64,000 bases of DNA from Nocardioides exalbidus. Its GTDB lineage: Bacteria; Actinomycetota; Actinomycetes; Propionibacteriales; Nocardioidaceae. The translations under genes were made by a program, and so were the position numbers. Shown in pieces: positions 1 to 9,448 of the stretch. How positions within the stretch are numbered: position 1 is the stretch's first letter; each line of letters opens with the position of its first letter. The DNA lies in the NCBI RefSeq assembly GCF_900105585.1, contig NZ_FNRT01000002.1, positions 124,001 through 188,000 of the forward strand, written 5' to 3'. The notes below the pieces were generated by a model. The model searched no databases, was not told the origin of the DNA, and was given only the letters and a program-made list of their open reading frames with translations.

Positions 1-637
1 CGCGCACCAGGGCGAGCAGGTCGGTGATCGTCGCGGCCGTGCGGACCCGGGGACTGAGGTCGGTGTCCAGCACGACCCCGACCCAGCCGCCCGGGCAGGC
101 GTCCACGCCGAGCACCGGCGCCGGCGGGGCGAGCACCGGCGGCGGCTCGAGGTCGGACTGCCCGTCGGGCGCGACGAAGCGCGCCTCGCGCTCGCTGCTG
201 AGCGCGGCACCGATGCGGGCGACCATCTCCTCGCTCATCGGCGGCAGCCCGGAGACCGGCCACCACCGCACGTCGCTGGACTCGTCGTCGGCGACGTGGG
301 CCTCCCCCTCGAGCCACGTGCAGGCGAAGGTGAGGTCGAGGTAGGTCGCCCGGTCGCCGTTGACGTGCAGGATCTCGCCGTGGACCGCCGTCGAGGCGAG
401 GCGGTCCACCCGGATCCGCACGCCGGTCTCCTCCATCGCCTCACGCGCCGCGGCGACGGCGGGCTCCTCCCCCGGTTCGGGGATCCCGGTCACCGGCGTC
501 CAGCGGCCGTTGTCGGAGCGCCTGACGAGCAGCACCTGGTCGCCGCGCCGGATCACCGCGGTGACGCCGGGCAGCCACAGCGGGTCGTGCCCGATCTTCC
601 TGCGGATCTCGACGACGAAGTCGGGGATCGGGCTCAC
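1..637 (-). CDS. NUDIX hydrolase fused to DUF429-type domain (partial)
   Basis: The gene runs off the left edge. I chose the GTG at 637-635, 10 nt after the upstream stop; the ATG further upstream hits a stop after five codons. About 212 codons are present. Residues 15-130 form a NUDIX domain: the motif GIPEPGEEP, then AAREAMEETGV, matches the Nudix box Gx5Ex7REUxEEXGU except that some positions are relaxed. NUDIX enzymes hydrolyse nucleoside diphosphate derivatives. After a Pro-rich linker, VLGVDACPGGWVGVVLD opens a second domain typical of DUF429 proteins, a family without an assigned reaction. The DUF429 part is cut by the window end. It lies in a leftward cluster with the DUF2017 gene. 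The NUDIX call is firm; the DUF429 call is from the opening motif only. Confidence 0.8.
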   Translation of the reverse strand, partial: MSPIPDFVVEIRRKIGHDPLWLPGVTAVIRRGDQVLLVRRSDNGRWTPVTGIPEPGEEPAVAAAREAMEETGVRIRVDRLASTAVHGEILHVNGDRATYLDLTFACTWLEGEAHVADDESSDVRWWPVSGLPPMSEEMVARIGAALSSEREARFVAPDGQSDLEPPPVLAPPAPVLGVDACPGGWVGVVLDTDLSPRVRTAATITDLLALVR

Positions 638-647
638 GGCGCCGCAC

Positions 648-1238
648 TCATGAGGTCAGCGCCCCGACCACGGTCTCCTGGAGGTAGCCGACCCACTCGT
701 AGATGTCGTGCGCCTGCGCCCGGGGGTCGTCGTCGGGCAGCGAGTGCCAGTAGTCCTCGTCGTCGGCCTCGATGCCGAGCCGGGTCGCGAGCGCGAGCCG
801 GATGTCGGTGAAGGCGCGCATCCAGGTCTCGGCTTCGCCGGCGGTCAGCTCGACGTCGATGACCAGCCCGTCCTCGGTGAGCTCGGGCGGCAGCCCGGCG
901 TCCTCGAGGGTGTCGATGATCAGGCCGGCGGCGGCGGCCTTGCCGTCACGGAGGCCGCTCTCGGTGAAGCGCCGGAAGTCGGAGGCCGCCTCCTCGTCGT
1001 CGAGGTAGGCCGTCGGGAACAGGCGGGCGAGCACCGGGTCGTCCGGGATCGTGGTCGCCCCGGAGAACTCCGTCATCAGCACCTCGAACGGGTCGTCGGC
1101 CGGGGTGGCCGGCTCGGCGCGCTCGTTGCGCAGCAGCTCGACCATCTGCGAGGCCAGCGAGCGGAGCAGGTCGGCCTCGAAGCCGGAGAAGGTCGCGATG
1201 ACCTTGCCGGACTTCCGGTGCCGCTCGAAGCCGCTCAC
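648..1238 (-). CDS. DUF2017 family protein
   Basis: 196 residues from a GTG at 1238 that overlaps the stop of the VOC gene by 4 nt (GTGA), which decides the start; a longer reading upstream is possible but would overlap the VOC gene. The sequence is acidic (many Asp/Glu), without signal peptide or membrane segment, and holds the pattern FSGFEADLLRSLASQMVELL near the N-terminus. This matches the actinobacterial DUF2017 family, which is habitually encoded next to clpS. Function is unknown; the neighbourhood suggests a link to Clp-dependent proteolysis (inference). Confidence 0.8.
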   Translation of the reverse strand: MSGFERHRKSGKVIATFSGFEADLLRSLASQMVELLRNERAEPATPADDPFEVLMTEFSGATTIPDDPVLARLFPTAYLDDEEAASDFRRFTESGLRDGKAAAAGLIIDTLEDAGLPPELTEDGLVIDVELTAGEAETWMRAFTDIRLALATRLGIEADDEDYWHSLPDDDPRAQAHDIYEWVGYLQETVVGALTS

Positions 1239-1624
1239 GGCGCACCCCACGTGACCGCGTGACGGTCGAAGTCGTCCTGGTCGGTCCACACGGGCACGAC
1301 GCAGAAGACCAGCCCGCCCGGGTCGCCCATGACGGCCCAGGTGTCGTGGCGGGTCGTCACCGAGGCGCCGAGGGACTCCAGCCGCGCCACCTCGGCGTCG
1401 ACGTCGTCGGTCTCGAGGTCGAGGTGCACCCGCGGCGGCGTCCCGGCGCCGGTGCGCTGCAGCTCGAGCGCGACGTTGCCCGGGAGCCGGTCGAGCGCCT
1501 CGTACTCGGGCGACTCGTTGACGGTCCGGTGCGAGCCCCGCGCGGCGGCCCAGAAGGCGGCCGCGGGCTCGAAGGACTCCTCGGGGTGGTCGATCATGAC
1601 CACGGAGATGCGGGACCGGTGCAC
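1235..1624 (-). CDS. VOC family (glyoxalase-like) protein
   Basis: 129 residues from a GTG at 1624 that shares one base with the clpS stop (TAGTG). The protein carries a single vicinal-oxygen-chelate module pair: an N-terminal part with SRISVVMIDHP and a C-terminal part ending DPGGLVFCVVPV, with PRVHLDLETDDVDAEVARLESLGA in between, the usual inner helix and strand of the fold. Such proteins bind a metal or small ligand; many are lyases, dioxygenases or resistance proteins, and the substrate cannot be read here. Sandwiched in the clpS-DUF2017 operon by overlapping codons, so it is cotranscribed. Confidence 0.8.
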   Translation of the reverse strand: MHRSRISVVMIDHPEESFEPAAAFWAAARGSHRTVNESPEYEALDRLPGNVALELQRTGAGTPPRVHLDLETDDVDAEVARLESLGASVTTRHDTWAVMGDPGGLVFCVVPVWTDQDDFDRHAVTWGAP

Positions 1625-1929
1625 TACGACGCCTTCTCCATCGTCGCCCAGAGGCCGTACTCGTGCATCGCCTGCACGTCGCGCTCCATCTCCTCGCGGG
1701 TGCCGGTCGACACGACCGACTTGCCGTCGGTGTGCACCTCGAGCATCAGCTTCTCGGCCTTCGCCTTGTCGTAGCCGAAGTACTTCTGGAAGACGTAGGA
1801 GACGTAGGACATGAGGTTCACCGGGTCGTCCCACACGAGCGTCACCCACGGCTTGGACAGGAAGGTGATCTCGTCGGGAGCGAGGGTCGGCTCGACCTCT
1901 ACGGGACTGGCGGCTGACACGAGCACCAT
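1624..1929 (-). CDS. clpS: ATP-dependent Clp protease adaptor ClpS
   Basis: 101 residues. ClpS binds the N-domain of ClpA/ClpC and delivers N-degron substrates to ClpAP/ClpCP in the cytosol. The diagnostic core [16 protein letters not shown] (around residues 28-43) holds the conserved DDP..M..V that shapes the N-degron pocket; [14 protein letters not shown] follows, with the conserved LM..VH segment. Length is normal. First gene of a leftward operon with the VOC and DUF2017 genes; the divergent neighbour is pncB, an arrangement common in actinobacteria. Confidence 0.95.
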   Translation of the reverse strand: MVLVSAASPVEVEPTLAPDEITFLSKPWVTLVWDDPVNLMSYVSYVFQKYFGYDKAKAEKLMLEVHTDGKSVVSTGTREEMERDVQAMHEYGLWATMEKAS

Positions 1930-1947
1930 CGTGGCACAGTACGGGTC

Positions 1948-3237
1948 GTGACGAGCTCAGCCCTTCTCACCGACCACTACGAGCTCACCATGGTGCAGGC
2001 GGCGCGCCAGGCCGGGACCGCCGACCGGCGGGCGGTCTTCGAGCTGTTCCCGCGACGGCTCCCGCAGGGCCGCAGGTACGGCGTCGTGGCCGGCGTCGGC
2101 CGCGCGCTCGACGCGATCGAGGACTTCCGCTTCGACGCCGCCACGGTCGCCGCGCTCGAGGGCGTCGTCGACGCCGGCATGCTCGACTGGCTGGCGTCCT
2201 ACCGCTTCTCCGGCGACGTCTGGGGCTACGCGGAGGGCGAGGCCTACTTCCCCCACTCGCCGCTCCTCGTCGTCGAGGGCACCTTCGCCGAGGCCGTCCT
2301 GCTCGAGACGGTGCTCCTCTCGATCTACAACCACGACTCGGCGATCGCCTCCGCCGCCTCGCGCATGACCCTGGCCGCGGCCGGACGGCCCTGCATCGAG
2401 ATGGGCTCGCGCCGCACGCACGAGGAGGCGGCCGTGGCCGCCGCGCGGGCGGCGTACGTCGCCGGGTTCGACGCGAGCAGCAACCTGGCCGCGCGGGTCC
2501 GTCACGGCGTCCCCTCGACCGGCACCGCCGCCCACTCGTTCACGCTGCTCCACGACGCCGAGGCCGACGCGTTCCGGGCGCAGGTGCAGACGCTCGGCGT
2601 CGGCACGACCCTGCTGGTCGACACCTACGACGTGGCCGAGGCCGTCCGCCTCGCGGTCGAGGTGGCCGGCACGGAGCTCGGAGCGGTGCGGCTCGACTCC
2701 GGCGACCTGGCCGAGGTCGCCCGCGAGGTGCGCGCGCAGCTCGACGACCTGGGCGCGACCTCGACGCGGATCGTCGTCACCAGCGACCTCGACGAGCACG
2801 CGATCGCGGCGCTTGCGGCGGCCCCGGTCGACGCGTACGGCGTGGGCACGCAGCTCGTCACCGGCTCGGGCCACCCGACCTGCGGCTTCGTCTACAAGCT
2901 CGTCGCCCGCGAGGGCGACGACGGCGAGATGGTGTCGGTGGCGAAGAAGTCGAAGGACAAGCTCTCGATCGGTGGCCGGAAGTACGCCCTGCGCCGCCGG
3001 TCGTCGGACGGGGTCGCCGAGGCCGAGGTGATCGGCATCGGCGCGGCTCCCGAGGACGACGGCGACGACCGCGCGCTGCTGGTGCCGCTGGTCGAGTCGG
3101 GCGAGGTCATCGGCCGCGCGAGCCTCGACGACGCCCGCGCCCGCCACCGCGCCTCGCTCGCCGAGCTGCCGCGCGCGATCACCCAGATGTCCGCCGGCGA
3201 GGCCGTGATCCCGACGCTCCACCTCGAACCTCGCTAG
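1948..3237 (+). CDS. pncB: Nicotinate phosphoribosyltransferase
   Basis: 429 residues from a GTG at 1948; CACAGT lies 7 nt before it and may be a weak -10 of a leaderless transcript. The enzyme joins nicotinate and PRPP to nicotinate mononucleotide with ATP hydrolysis (Preiss-Handler NAD salvage). The N-terminus [13 protein letters not shown] is the family signature; the central [12 protein letters not shown] and [15 protein letters not shown] segments carry active-site residues of the PRPP site, and [11 protein letters not shown] closes the barrel. Followed after 9 nt by pncA, so both supply nicotinate and use it. Confidence 0.95.
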   Translation: MTSSALLTDHYELTMVQAARQAGTADRRAVFELFPRRLPQGRRYGVVAGVGRALDAIEDFRFDAATVAALEGVVDAGMLDWLASYRFSGDVWGYAEGEAYFPHSPLLVVEGTFAEAVLLETVLLSIYNHDSAIASAASRMTLAAAGRPCIEMGSRRTHEEAAVAAARAAYVAGFDASSNLAARVRHGVPSTGTAAHSFTLLHDAEADAFRAQVQTLGVGTTLLVDTYDVAEAVRLAVEVAGTELGAVRLDSGDLAEVAREVRAQLDDLGATSTRIVVTSDLDEHAIAALAAAPVDAYGVGTQLVTGSGHPTCGFVYKLVAREGDDGEMVSVAKKSKDKLSIGGRKYALRRRSSDGVAEAEVIGIGAAPEDDGDDRALLVPLVESGEVIGRASLDDARARHRASLAELPRAITQMSAGEAVIPTLHLEPR

Positions 3238-3246
3238 CCTGAGCGG

Positions 3247-3822
3247 ATGGCACGAGCCTTGATCGTGGTCGACGTCCAGAACGACTTCTGCGAGGGCGGG
3301 TCCCTCGCGGTCGCCGGCGGCGCCTGCGTGGCCGCCGACATCGGCGACCTGCTGCACCGGTGGTCGTCGCAGGTGCCCGGCGCGCCGACGTACGACCTCG
3401 TGGTCGCCACCAAGGACCACCACGTCGACCCGGGCGAGCACTGGTCCCTGAAGCCCGACTTCGTCGACTCGTGGCCGGTGCACTGCAAGGTCGGCACCGA
3501 GGGCGCCGGCTTCCACCCCAACCTCGACCCGCAGCCCTTCGACGAGGTGTTCTTCAAGGGCGAGCACGAGGCCGCCTACTCCGGCTTCGAGGGGCGTACG
3601 ACGACGGGCGACGACCTGGCCGGCTGGCTGAGGACGCGCGGCGTCGACGAGGTCGACGTGTGCGGGATCGCGACCGACCACTGCGTCCGCGCCACGGCGC
3701 TGGACAGCGCACGCGAGGGCTTCGACACCCGCGTGCTGACGGCGCTGTGCGCCGGCGTCGCCGAGGAGACGACTGCGGCAGCCATCCTCGAGATGACCGC
3801 GGCCGGCGTCGAGATCGCCTAG
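3247..3822 (+). CDS. pncA: Nicotinamidase / isochorismatase-family hydrolase
   Basis: 191 residues. Deamidates nicotinamide to nicotinate for PncB. VVDVQNDFCEGG gives the catalytic Asp (D10) and the metal-site region; TKDHHVDPGEHWS holds the metal-binding Asp/His and the active-site Lys region; GIATDHCVRATALDS carries the catalytic Cys. All three elements of the Cys-Asp-Lys triad are present. TAGCCT, overlapping the pncB stop, sits 6 nt before the ATG and could start a leaderless transcript, so pncA may have its own promoter as well as read-through. Confidence 0.95.
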   Translation: MARALIVVDVQNDFCEGGSLAVAGGACVAADIGDLLHRWSSQVPGAPTYDLVVATKDHHVDPGEHWSLKPDFVDSWPVHCKVGTEGAGFHPNLDPQPFDEVFFKGEHEAAYSGFEGRTTTGDDLAGWLRTRGVDEVDVCGIATDHCVRATALDSAREGFDTRVLTALCAGVAEETTAAAILEMTAAGVEIA

Positions 3823-3835
3823 CGGCGGACAGCCC

Positions 3836-4375
3836 TCAGCACCACTTCCCGGTGACCGTCCGCAGCACCTTGATCGTGCGGGCGGTGCCCTGCCCGAGAG
3901 CCTTGAACTCCTTGCTCGCCAGCAGCTTCGAGGTGTGGATGTTGCCGTCCAGGAGGACGTAGGCCGCCCGCCCGTCCACGACGATCCTCTCCCCTGCGTG
4001 ATCCAGTGCGTGGGCAGCCTCCACGGCGGCCGCGGTCGGTGCCGTCGCGTAGAGCGTCACGTAGTGGTTGCCGACGTCGCCCTCGTGGCCGTCGTGCAGC
4101 TCCTCGCCGCGCTCGGTGAGCGCCGCCAGGTCCCGGGCCGTGAAGACGATTGTGGGGACCTCGAAGCCGGCATCGGCGGCGTACGCCTCCTCCAGCGCGG
4201 CCTGCACCTTGGCGACGGACCGCGCCGCGTGGGTCAGCCGGACGTTGCCGGTGTTGATGTAGGTCTCGACGTCGGACCCGCCGGCGGCCTCGGTCGCGGC
4301 CTTGATCGCGTCCTTGGGGAACTTGCGCGTCGCGCCGAGGTTGATGGCGCGCAGGAACGCGACGTAGGTGGGCAT
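3836..4375 (-). CDS. DUF1697 domain-containing protein
   Basis: 179 residues from ATG 4375. The opening MPTYVAFLRAINLG and the following INTGNVRL are the signature of the DUF1697 family, cytosolic proteins of about 180 residues with no known reaction. Convergent with pncA (14-nt gap) and divergent from the amino-acid binding protein. A longer reading frame upstream is an artefact of the GC-rich background because it would run through the divergent promoter. Confidence 0.85.
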   Translation of the reverse strand: MPTYVAFLRAINLGATRKFPKDAIKAATEAAGGSDVETYINTGNVRLTHAARSVAKVQAALEEAYAADAGFEVPTIVFTARDLAALTERGEELHDGHEGDVGNHYVTLYATAPTAAAVEAAHALDHAGERIVVDGRAAYVLLDGNIHTSKLLASKEFKALGQGTARTIKVLRTVTGKWC

Positions 4376-4427
4376 GCCCCGATCATGCCGCCCGGCGCCG
4401 AAGTCGGCGCGGTCTAGGGTGGTGCAC

Positions 4428-5216
4428 ATGTTCCCCCGAAGCCTGGCCACTGGAATCAGCGTCGCTGCCCTCGCCCTCGTCGCGGCGGGATGTGCGAAGG
4501 ACGACACCACCACGACCACCGAGTCGGGCATCTCGCTCGTGAAGGACGGCACGCTGACCATCTGCACGCACCTGCCCTACGAGCCCTTCGAGTTCACCCA
4601 GGGTGGCGAGGTCGTGGGCTTCGACCCCGGCGTGCTCGAGATCGCCGCCGAGGCGGAGGGGCTCGACACCGAGGTCGTCGACGTGGCGTGGGAGACCATC
4701 ACGACGGGCGAGGCCCTCAACACGGGGCAGTGCGACGTCGCGGCAGGCGCGATGACGATCAACGACGAGCGGGCTGCCGTCATGGACTTCACCGACCCCT
4801 ACTTCACGGCCACCCAGGCCCTCATGACCAAGACCGGGTCCGGCATCACGTCGCTGGAGGACCTGGCCGGCAAGAAGGTCGCGGTCCAGGACGGCACCAC
4901 CGGCGCCGACTACGTCCGCGAGAACGCACCGGCGGACACCGAGGTCATCTCCTTCGAGGACTCCTCCCTCATGCAGCAGGCGGTCCTGACCGGCAAGACC
5001 GACGCGGGCGTGAACGACAACGGGCTCCTCAACTACTTCGTCAGCGAGAACCCCGAGGTCGAGGTGGTCACCGAGTTCGAGACCGGCGAGGAGTACGGCT
5101 TCTCGGTGAAGATGGACGGCAACGACGACCTGCTCACCGCGATCAACGACGCCATCGCGAGCGACGACTACGACACCGTCTACGAGAAGTGGTTCGGCAC
5201 CGCGCCCACGCAGTGA
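4428..5216 (+). CDS. Amino-acid ABC transporter substrate-binding lipoprotein
   Basis: 262 residues from ATG 4428, placed 7 nt after TAGGGT (4415-4420), a -10 box of leaderless type. A lipoprotein signal peptide ends in the lipobox VAAGC. The mature part is a family-3 binding protein of the polar amino-acid type: LTICTHLPYEPFEF, GFDPGVLEIAAE, then a Venus-flytrap with DFTDPYFTATQALM. It captures a polar or charged amino acid outside the membrane for the permease and ATPase that follow. Exact ligand cannot be read. First gene of a three-gene operon. Confidence 0.92.
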   Translation: MFPRSLATGISVAALALVAAGCAKDDTTTTTESGISLVKDGTLTICTHLPYEPFEFTQGGEVVGFDPGVLEIAAEAEGLDTEVVDVAWETITTGEALNTGQCDVAAGAMTINDERAAVMDFTDPYFTATQALMTKTGSGITSLEDLAGKKVAVQDGTTGADYVRENAPADTEVISFEDSSLMQQAVLTGKTDAGVNDNGLLNYFVSENPEVEVVTEFETGEEYGFSVKMDGNDDLLTAINDAIASDDYDTVYEKWFGTAPTQ

Positions 5217-5250
5217 AGCCCTGCCCACTCGACGAAGGTGACGTGAGTCC

Positions 5251-6042
5251 ATGGCCAGTCCCCGCCAGCGCGCCGCCCGGTGGCGCTACGTCCAGTACGC
5301 CGTCCTCGTGGTCGTGCTGCTCGCCATCCTCCTCGTCGCCGACTGGGGCCAGATCCAGCGCGCGTTCTGGAACTGGGAGCTCGTCAAGGAGCAGTTCCCC
5401 CGCGTCCTGACGGTCGCGCTGAAGAACACGCTCATCTACACCGCGTGCGGGTTCGCCTTCGGTCTGCTGCTCGGCCTGGTGCTGGCGTTGATGCGGCTCT
5501 CCAGCGTCGGGCCCTACCGCTGGCTCGCGACCGGCATCATCGAGCTGTTCCGCGGGCTGCCCGCACTGGTGGTCTTCATCGCGCTCAGCGTGGGCTTCAA
5601 CCTCGCCTTCCCGGCCTACGAGATCCCCTTCGGCAACCTCGGCGTCGTGACCCTCGCCCTCGGCCTCGTCGGGGGCGCCTACATGGCCGAGACCATCCGC
5701 GCCGGCATCCAGGCCGTGCCCAAGGGCCAACTGGAGGCCGCCCGCTCGCTCGGGATGTCACACGGTCGCGCCATGGTCAGCGTGGTGATCCCGCAGGCGT
5801 TCCGCATCATCCTCCCGCCGCTGACCAACGAGCTGATCCTGCTGACCAAGGACTCCTCACTGGTCTACATCCTCGGTCTCTCGCTGTCGGACTACGAGCT
5901 CACCAAGTTCGGCCGCGAGGGCATGAACTCCGCCTCCAACCTCACCCCGATCATCGTGATCGGGCTGTGCTACCTGTTGATCACGGTGCCGCTGTCGGTC
6001 GTCGTGCGCCGCATGGAAGCCCGCGCCGAGAGGGCCCGCTGA
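5251..6042 (+). CDS. Amino-acid ABC transporter permease
   Basis: 263 residues with about five to six membrane segments, beginning with a single helix at residues 10-30. The EAA loop reads [16 protein letters not shown], the contact site for the ATPase, and the segment [19 protein letters not shown] is characteristic of His/Glu/Gln-type permeases. Single permease gene, so the channel is probably a homodimer. Lies 34 nt after the binding protein and shares one base with the ATPase start (TGATG). Confidence 0.93.
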   Translation: MASPRQRAARWRYVQYAVLVVVLLAILLVADWGQIQRAFWNWELVKEQFPRVLTVALKNTLIYTACGFAFGLLLGLVLALMRLSSVGPYRWLATGIIELFRGLPALVVFIALSVGFNLAFPAYEIPFGNLGVVTLALGLVGGAYMAETIRAGIQAVPKGQLEAARSLGMSHGRAMVSVVIPQAFRIILPPLTNELILLTKDSSLVYILGLSLSDYELTKFGREGMNSASNLTPIIVIGLCYLLITVPLSVVVRRMEARAERAR

Positions 6043-6809
6043 TGACCACCCCCACCCCCGCCACGCCGACCGATCGTTCCACCGCGGCGATCGACGTCCA
6101 GGACCTCCACAAGTACTTCGGCGCCAACGAGGTGCTCAAGGGGATCGACTTCCACGTCGGCAAGGCCCAGGTGGTCTGCGTCATCGGACCGTCGGGCTCC
6201 GGCAAGTCGACCCTGCTGCGCTGCGTCAACATGCTGGAGACCCCCACCAGCGGCAAGATCTTCGTCGAGGGTGCGGAGATCACCGATCCCGACGCCGACA
6301 TCGACAAGCTGCGGGCGCGGATCGGGATGGTCTTCCAGCAGTTCAACCTCTTCCCGCACATGACGGTCCTGCGCAACCTGACGATCGCGCAGGAGAAGGT
6401 CAAGGGACGCAAGAAGGATGAGGCGGTCCAGATCGCCCGCTCCACCCTGGCGAAGGTGGGGCTCTCCGAGAAGGAGTCGGCCTACCCCGCGCACCTGTCC
6501 GGCGGCCAGTCGCAGCGCGTCGCGATCGCCCGCGCTCTCTCGATGAGCCCCGACATGATGCTCTTCGACGAGCCCACGTCCGCGCTCGACCCCGAGCTGG
6601 TCGGCGACGTGCTGGCCGTGATGAAGGACCTGGCCTCGGAGGGCATGACCATGATGGTCGTGACCCACGAGATGGGCTTCGCGCGCGAGGTCGGCGACAA
6701 GCTCGTCTTCATGGACGGCGGCGTGATCGTCGAGGAGGGCGACCCGCGCACCGTCCTGGCCGACCCCCAGCACGAGAGGACCCAGTCGTTCCTCTCGAAG
6801 GTGCTCTAG
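6042..6809 (+). CDS. Amino-acid ABC transporter ATP-binding protein
   Basis: 255 residues; ATG shares a base with the permease stop. Walker A is GPSGSGKST (near residue 49), followed by Q-loop [17 protein letters not shown] signature [15 protein letters not shown], Walker [14 protein letters not shown] and H-loop [11 protein letters not shown]. This is a standard GlnQ/HisP-type ATPase that drives import of the amino acid. A long frame starting upstream inside the permease is only a shadow. Confidence 0.95.
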   Translation: MTTPTPATPTDRSTAAIDVQDLHKYFGANEVLKGIDFHVGKAQVVCVIGPSGSGKSTLLRCVNMLETPTSGKIFVEGAEITDPDADIDKLRARIGMVFQQFNLFPHMTVLRNLTIAQEKVKGRKKDEAVQIARSTLAKVGLSEKESAYPAHLSGGQSQRVAIARALSMSPDMMLFDEPTSALDPELVGDVLAVMKDLASEGMTMMVVTHEMGFAREVGDKLVFMDGGVIVEEGDPRTVLADPQHERTQSFLSKVL

Positions 6810-6825
6810 CCGGTACGGACCGCGC

Positions 6826-7632
6826 TCAGCCCCGCTTGCACTGGCTGGGAGGCGTCACCTTGTTGTCGAAGATGTACTTCGGCGGCACGATGCCGCTGCC
6901 GTCCTGCGAGGCCTGGAGCGTCATCGTCCACCAGCCCGCGTCGCGAGTGTCGACGTTGTTGCGCTGGCCCTTGGGGAGCTTGCGCCACATGCTGTTGAGG
7001 TCGACACCGACCTCGACCAGCGGGCCGTGGGGTGCGAAGAACGCACTCGCCTCGGTGTCGTAGGGCACGTTGGCGAGGGCCGGGACCAGGCCGCGGGGCA
7101 GGCCGGGCTTCACGGCCTTGAACCCGATGGCCACGGAGACGTCGTCGCCGTCGGCCTCGATCGCGCGGGCGGCCGGGAAGGGCCACCTCGGGTCGAAGTC
7201 GGTCGGCAGCGCCCACGAACGCTCGAGGTCCGAGGTGATCTCGGACCAGCAGTCCGCGGAGTTGGGCCCCCACAGGTCGCTGTTGAAGTAGGTGCGGTCG
7301 TTGATCACGAGGTAGTCGACCTGCTCGTCGGAGCCGCCGCGCTGCTGACGGAGCGAGAGCTCGCTGTAGCCCGTCGACGGGCTGTAGCGCCCGTCGATCC
7401 CGACGATCATCTTCCCGCCCTTGTCGGGGTTCTTGGTGAGCAGCTGGCCGTGCCACTCGATGACGCCCATCTTGTCGACCTGCGAGACCATCGCGCCGAG
7501 CTTCTGCCCCAGGAGCTGGGAGTCCTCGGTCTTGGTGGCGGCGGCGGTGCCGGAGCCACCGCACCCGGTCACGGTGACGAGCAGGCCGACGCCGACGGCG
7601 GCGGCCCAGACGGCCTTTCGACTGCGTGCCAC
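6826..7632 (-). CDS. Putative lipoprotein of unknown function
   Basis: 268 residues. Signal peptide with lipobox VTGCGG near residue 24, so membrane-anchored outside. The mature part lacks recognised catalytic motifs; it has alternating strands, for example KMIVGIDGRYSPSTGYSELSL and VDYLVINDRTYFNSD, of the sort seen in LppX/LprG-like actinobacterial lipoproteins (weak resemblance). Convergent with the ABC ATPase, transcribed alone. Confidence 0.7.
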   Translation of the reverse strand: MARSRKAVWAAAVGVGLLVTVTGCGGSGTAAATKTEDSQLLGQKLGAMVSQVDKMGVIEWHGQLLTKNPDKGGKMIVGIDGRYSPSTGYSELSLRQQRGGSDEQVDYLVINDRTYFNSDLWGPNSADCWSEITSDLERSWALPTDFDPRWPFPAARAIEADGDDVSVAIGFKAVKPGLPRGLVPALANVPYDTEASAFFAPHGPLVEVGVDLNSMWRKLPKGQRNNVDTRDAGWWTMTLQASQDGSGIVPPKYIFDNKVTPPSQCKRG

Positions 7633-7741
7633 GGTGGTTCCCCGATCGGGTCAGAGGGCGAGCGCGATGCCCGCACCTTCGCGAGCGTAGGGACGGCCCC
7701 GAGCCCGTGTCAGAGGAATCGACATTCTGCTTTGTCAATGT

Positions 7742-8653
7742 TCATGCAACCATCCAGTCCCGCGCGGCGCTCACCACGGCCTCGGTGAGGTCGGCGACGA
7801 GCCCCGACCCCAGCCGCCAGTGCTGCCAGAACAGCGGCACCTCCGGGCGTCGGCCGGGCACCAGCTCGACGAGGTCGCCGCGCTCGAGCTCGTCCGCCAC
7901 GTCGGACTCGGGCAGCAGCCCCCAGCCCATCCCGACACGGACCGCGCGGTCGAACTCGCGCACGGAGGGCAGGTACGTCACCGGCGGCGCGAGGTGGCGA
8001 CGGGTGACCCTGCGGACGAAGTCGTGCTGCAGCGAGTCGCTGCGGTCGAAGGCGATGATCGGCGCCTCGGCGAGGCTCGCCGCACCGACGCCGTCGGCGA
8101 AGTGCCGCGCGTGGAAGTCGCGCGTCGCCACGGCGGCGTACCTGAGCCGGCCCAGGCGCACCACCCGGCAGCCGGGCACCGGCTTCGGCTCGCCGGTGAT
8201 GGCTGCCATGACCTCACCGCGCCGCAGCCGCTCCGCCGTGCGGGTGTGGTCCTCGCGCACGACCTCGAAGACCACGCGGTGCCGGGTCTGCACGTCGGCC
8301 AGCGCATCGACGAACCAGCCGTAGAGGGCGTCGGCGTTCACCGCGATCGGCAGGGAGGTGTACAACGTCGACTCGTCGTCGACCTCCTCGACGAGCTCCG
8401 CGACCGCCTCCCGCTCCAGCAGCTCGGTCTGGGTGGACAGCCGGACGAGCACCAGGCCGGCCTCGGTCGGCTCCAGCGGCTTGACGCGGTGCAGCAGGAC
8501 GCGACCGATCCGGGTCTCCAGCGCCTTGATCCGCTGGCTCACCGCGGACGGCGTCACGTGGAGCTCGCGGGCCGCTGCCTCGAAGGTGCCGAGCCGCACC
8601 GCGACGGCCAGTGTGCGCAGGGCCACAGGGTCCAGCTGAGTGAGGTCTTTCAT
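7742..8653 (-). CDS. lysG: LysR-family regulator, ArgP/LysG type
   Basis: 303 residues from ATG 8653. N-terminal LysR winged helix-turn-helix at residues 10-65 (TFEAAARELHVTPSAVSQRIKALE) and an effector-binding domain after it. It is divergent from the LysE exporter across 72 nt, the arrangement known from Corynebacterium where LysG activates lysE in response to basic amino acids. The product here probably does the same (inference from family and context). The longer upstream frame runs through lysE and is rejected. Confidence 0.88.
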   Translation of the reverse strand: MKDLTQLDPVALRTLAVAVRLGTFEAAARELHVTPSAVSQRIKALETRIGRVLLHRVKPLEPTEAGLVLVRLSTQTELLEREAVAELVEEVDDESTLYTSLPIAVNADALYGWFVDALADVQTRHRVVFEVVREDHTRTAERLRRGEVMAAITGEPKPVPGCRVVRLGRLRYAAVATRDFHARHFADGVGAASLAEAPIIAFDRSDSLQHDFVRRVTRRHLAPPVTYLPSVREFDRAVRVGMGWGLLPESDVADELERGDLVELVPGRRPEVPLFWQHWRLGSGLVADLTEAVVSAARDWMVA

Positions 8654-8725
8654 ACTTAGAGATCCTAATGATTCCTCAGAATAGTTCGCTGGATTGAAGG
8701 CACTTTGCTTTCTACAGTTGTGGAC

Positions 8726-9325
8726 ATGTTCCAGGTTGCACTCACCGGTCTCCTCACCGGACTCGCCCTCATCGTCGCCGTCGGCGCCCAGAACGCATTC
8801 CTCCTGCGTCAGGGCATCCGCGGCGAACAGGTCCTGCCGATCGTGCTGACCTGCCTGCTCTCCGACGTCGTCGCGATCACCCTCGGCGTCGCCGGGCTCG
8901 GCGTGGTCCTCGAGCGCTGGCCGGCCGTCCTCCCGGTGGCCCAGGTCCTCGGCGGCCTCTACCTGATCGCCTTCGGCGTCCACGCCGCGATGCGCGCGTG
9001 GAAGCCCGGCAAGCTCGACGCCGGTGAGGGCGCCGCCCTCACCCCCGGCCGCGCCGTCCTCCTGACCCTCGCGCTGACCTGGCTCAACCCGCACTTCTAC
9101 CTCGACGCCGTCCTCATGCTCGGCACCGTGGCGAACAGCTTCGGCACCGACCGCTGGTGGTTCCTCGCCGGCACGCTGACGGCCAGCCTGCTGTGGTTCT
9201 TCGGCCTCGGCTTCGGCGCCCGGCTGCTGCGCGGCCTCTTCGCCCGCCCCGCCGCCTGGCGCGTGCTGGACTCCGGCATCGCCGTGATCATGGGCGCCCT
9301 CGGGATCGGCCTGCTCGCCCACTGA
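8726..9325 (+). CDS. lysE: LysE/ArgO-type amino-acid exporter
   Basis: 199 residues from ATG 8726, chosen because TACAGT (8713-8718) lies exactly 7 nt before it; a TTG at 8705 is the alternative. About six membrane helices. The N-terminal VAVGAQNAFLLRQGIRGE is the LysE signature, and LALTWLNPHFYLDAVLMLG carries the conserved NP(H/Y) motif. It exports L-lysine/L-arginine. A perfect hairpin follows the stop. Regulated by the divergent LysR gene. Confidence 0.93.
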   Translation: MFQVALTGLLTGLALIVAVGAQNAFLLRQGIRGEQVLPIVLTCLLSDVVAITLGVAGLGVVLERWPAVLPVAQVLGGLYLIAFGVHAAMRAWKPGKLDAGEGAALTPGRAVLLTLALTWLNPHFYLDAVLMLGTVANSFGTDRWWFLAGTLTASLLWFFGLGFGARLLRGLFARPAAWRVLDSGIAVIMGALGIGLLAH

Positions 9326-9353
9326 GGTCGCTGCTCCGCCCCGACCTCCTCGC

Positions 9354-9379
9354 GTGATCCCCGGCCAGCCGGGGATCAC
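9354..9379 (+). terminator. Hairpin terminator after lysE
   Basis: Perfect 11-bp stem (9354-9364 with 9369-9379) around a 4-nt loop, 28 nt after the lysE stop. There is no T-run after it, as is usual in high-GC actinobacteria. Confidence 0.7.
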
Positions 9380-9448
9380 TGAAGTTGTCAGGCCGTGCAC
9401 GGGCCGACAGGTTCGGTGATCGACAGTGGGATCAGTCACTGCCGGTGG

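Noticed and set aside
1957-3681. 574-codon open frame on the minus strand
   Set aside because: Antisense to pncB and pncA, which have clear family motifs; composition is Arg/Gly/Val-rich shadow translation.
5280-6041. N-terminal extension of the amino-acid ABC ATPase
   Set aside because: The extra part is the permease gene in another frame; the ATPase starts at 6042.
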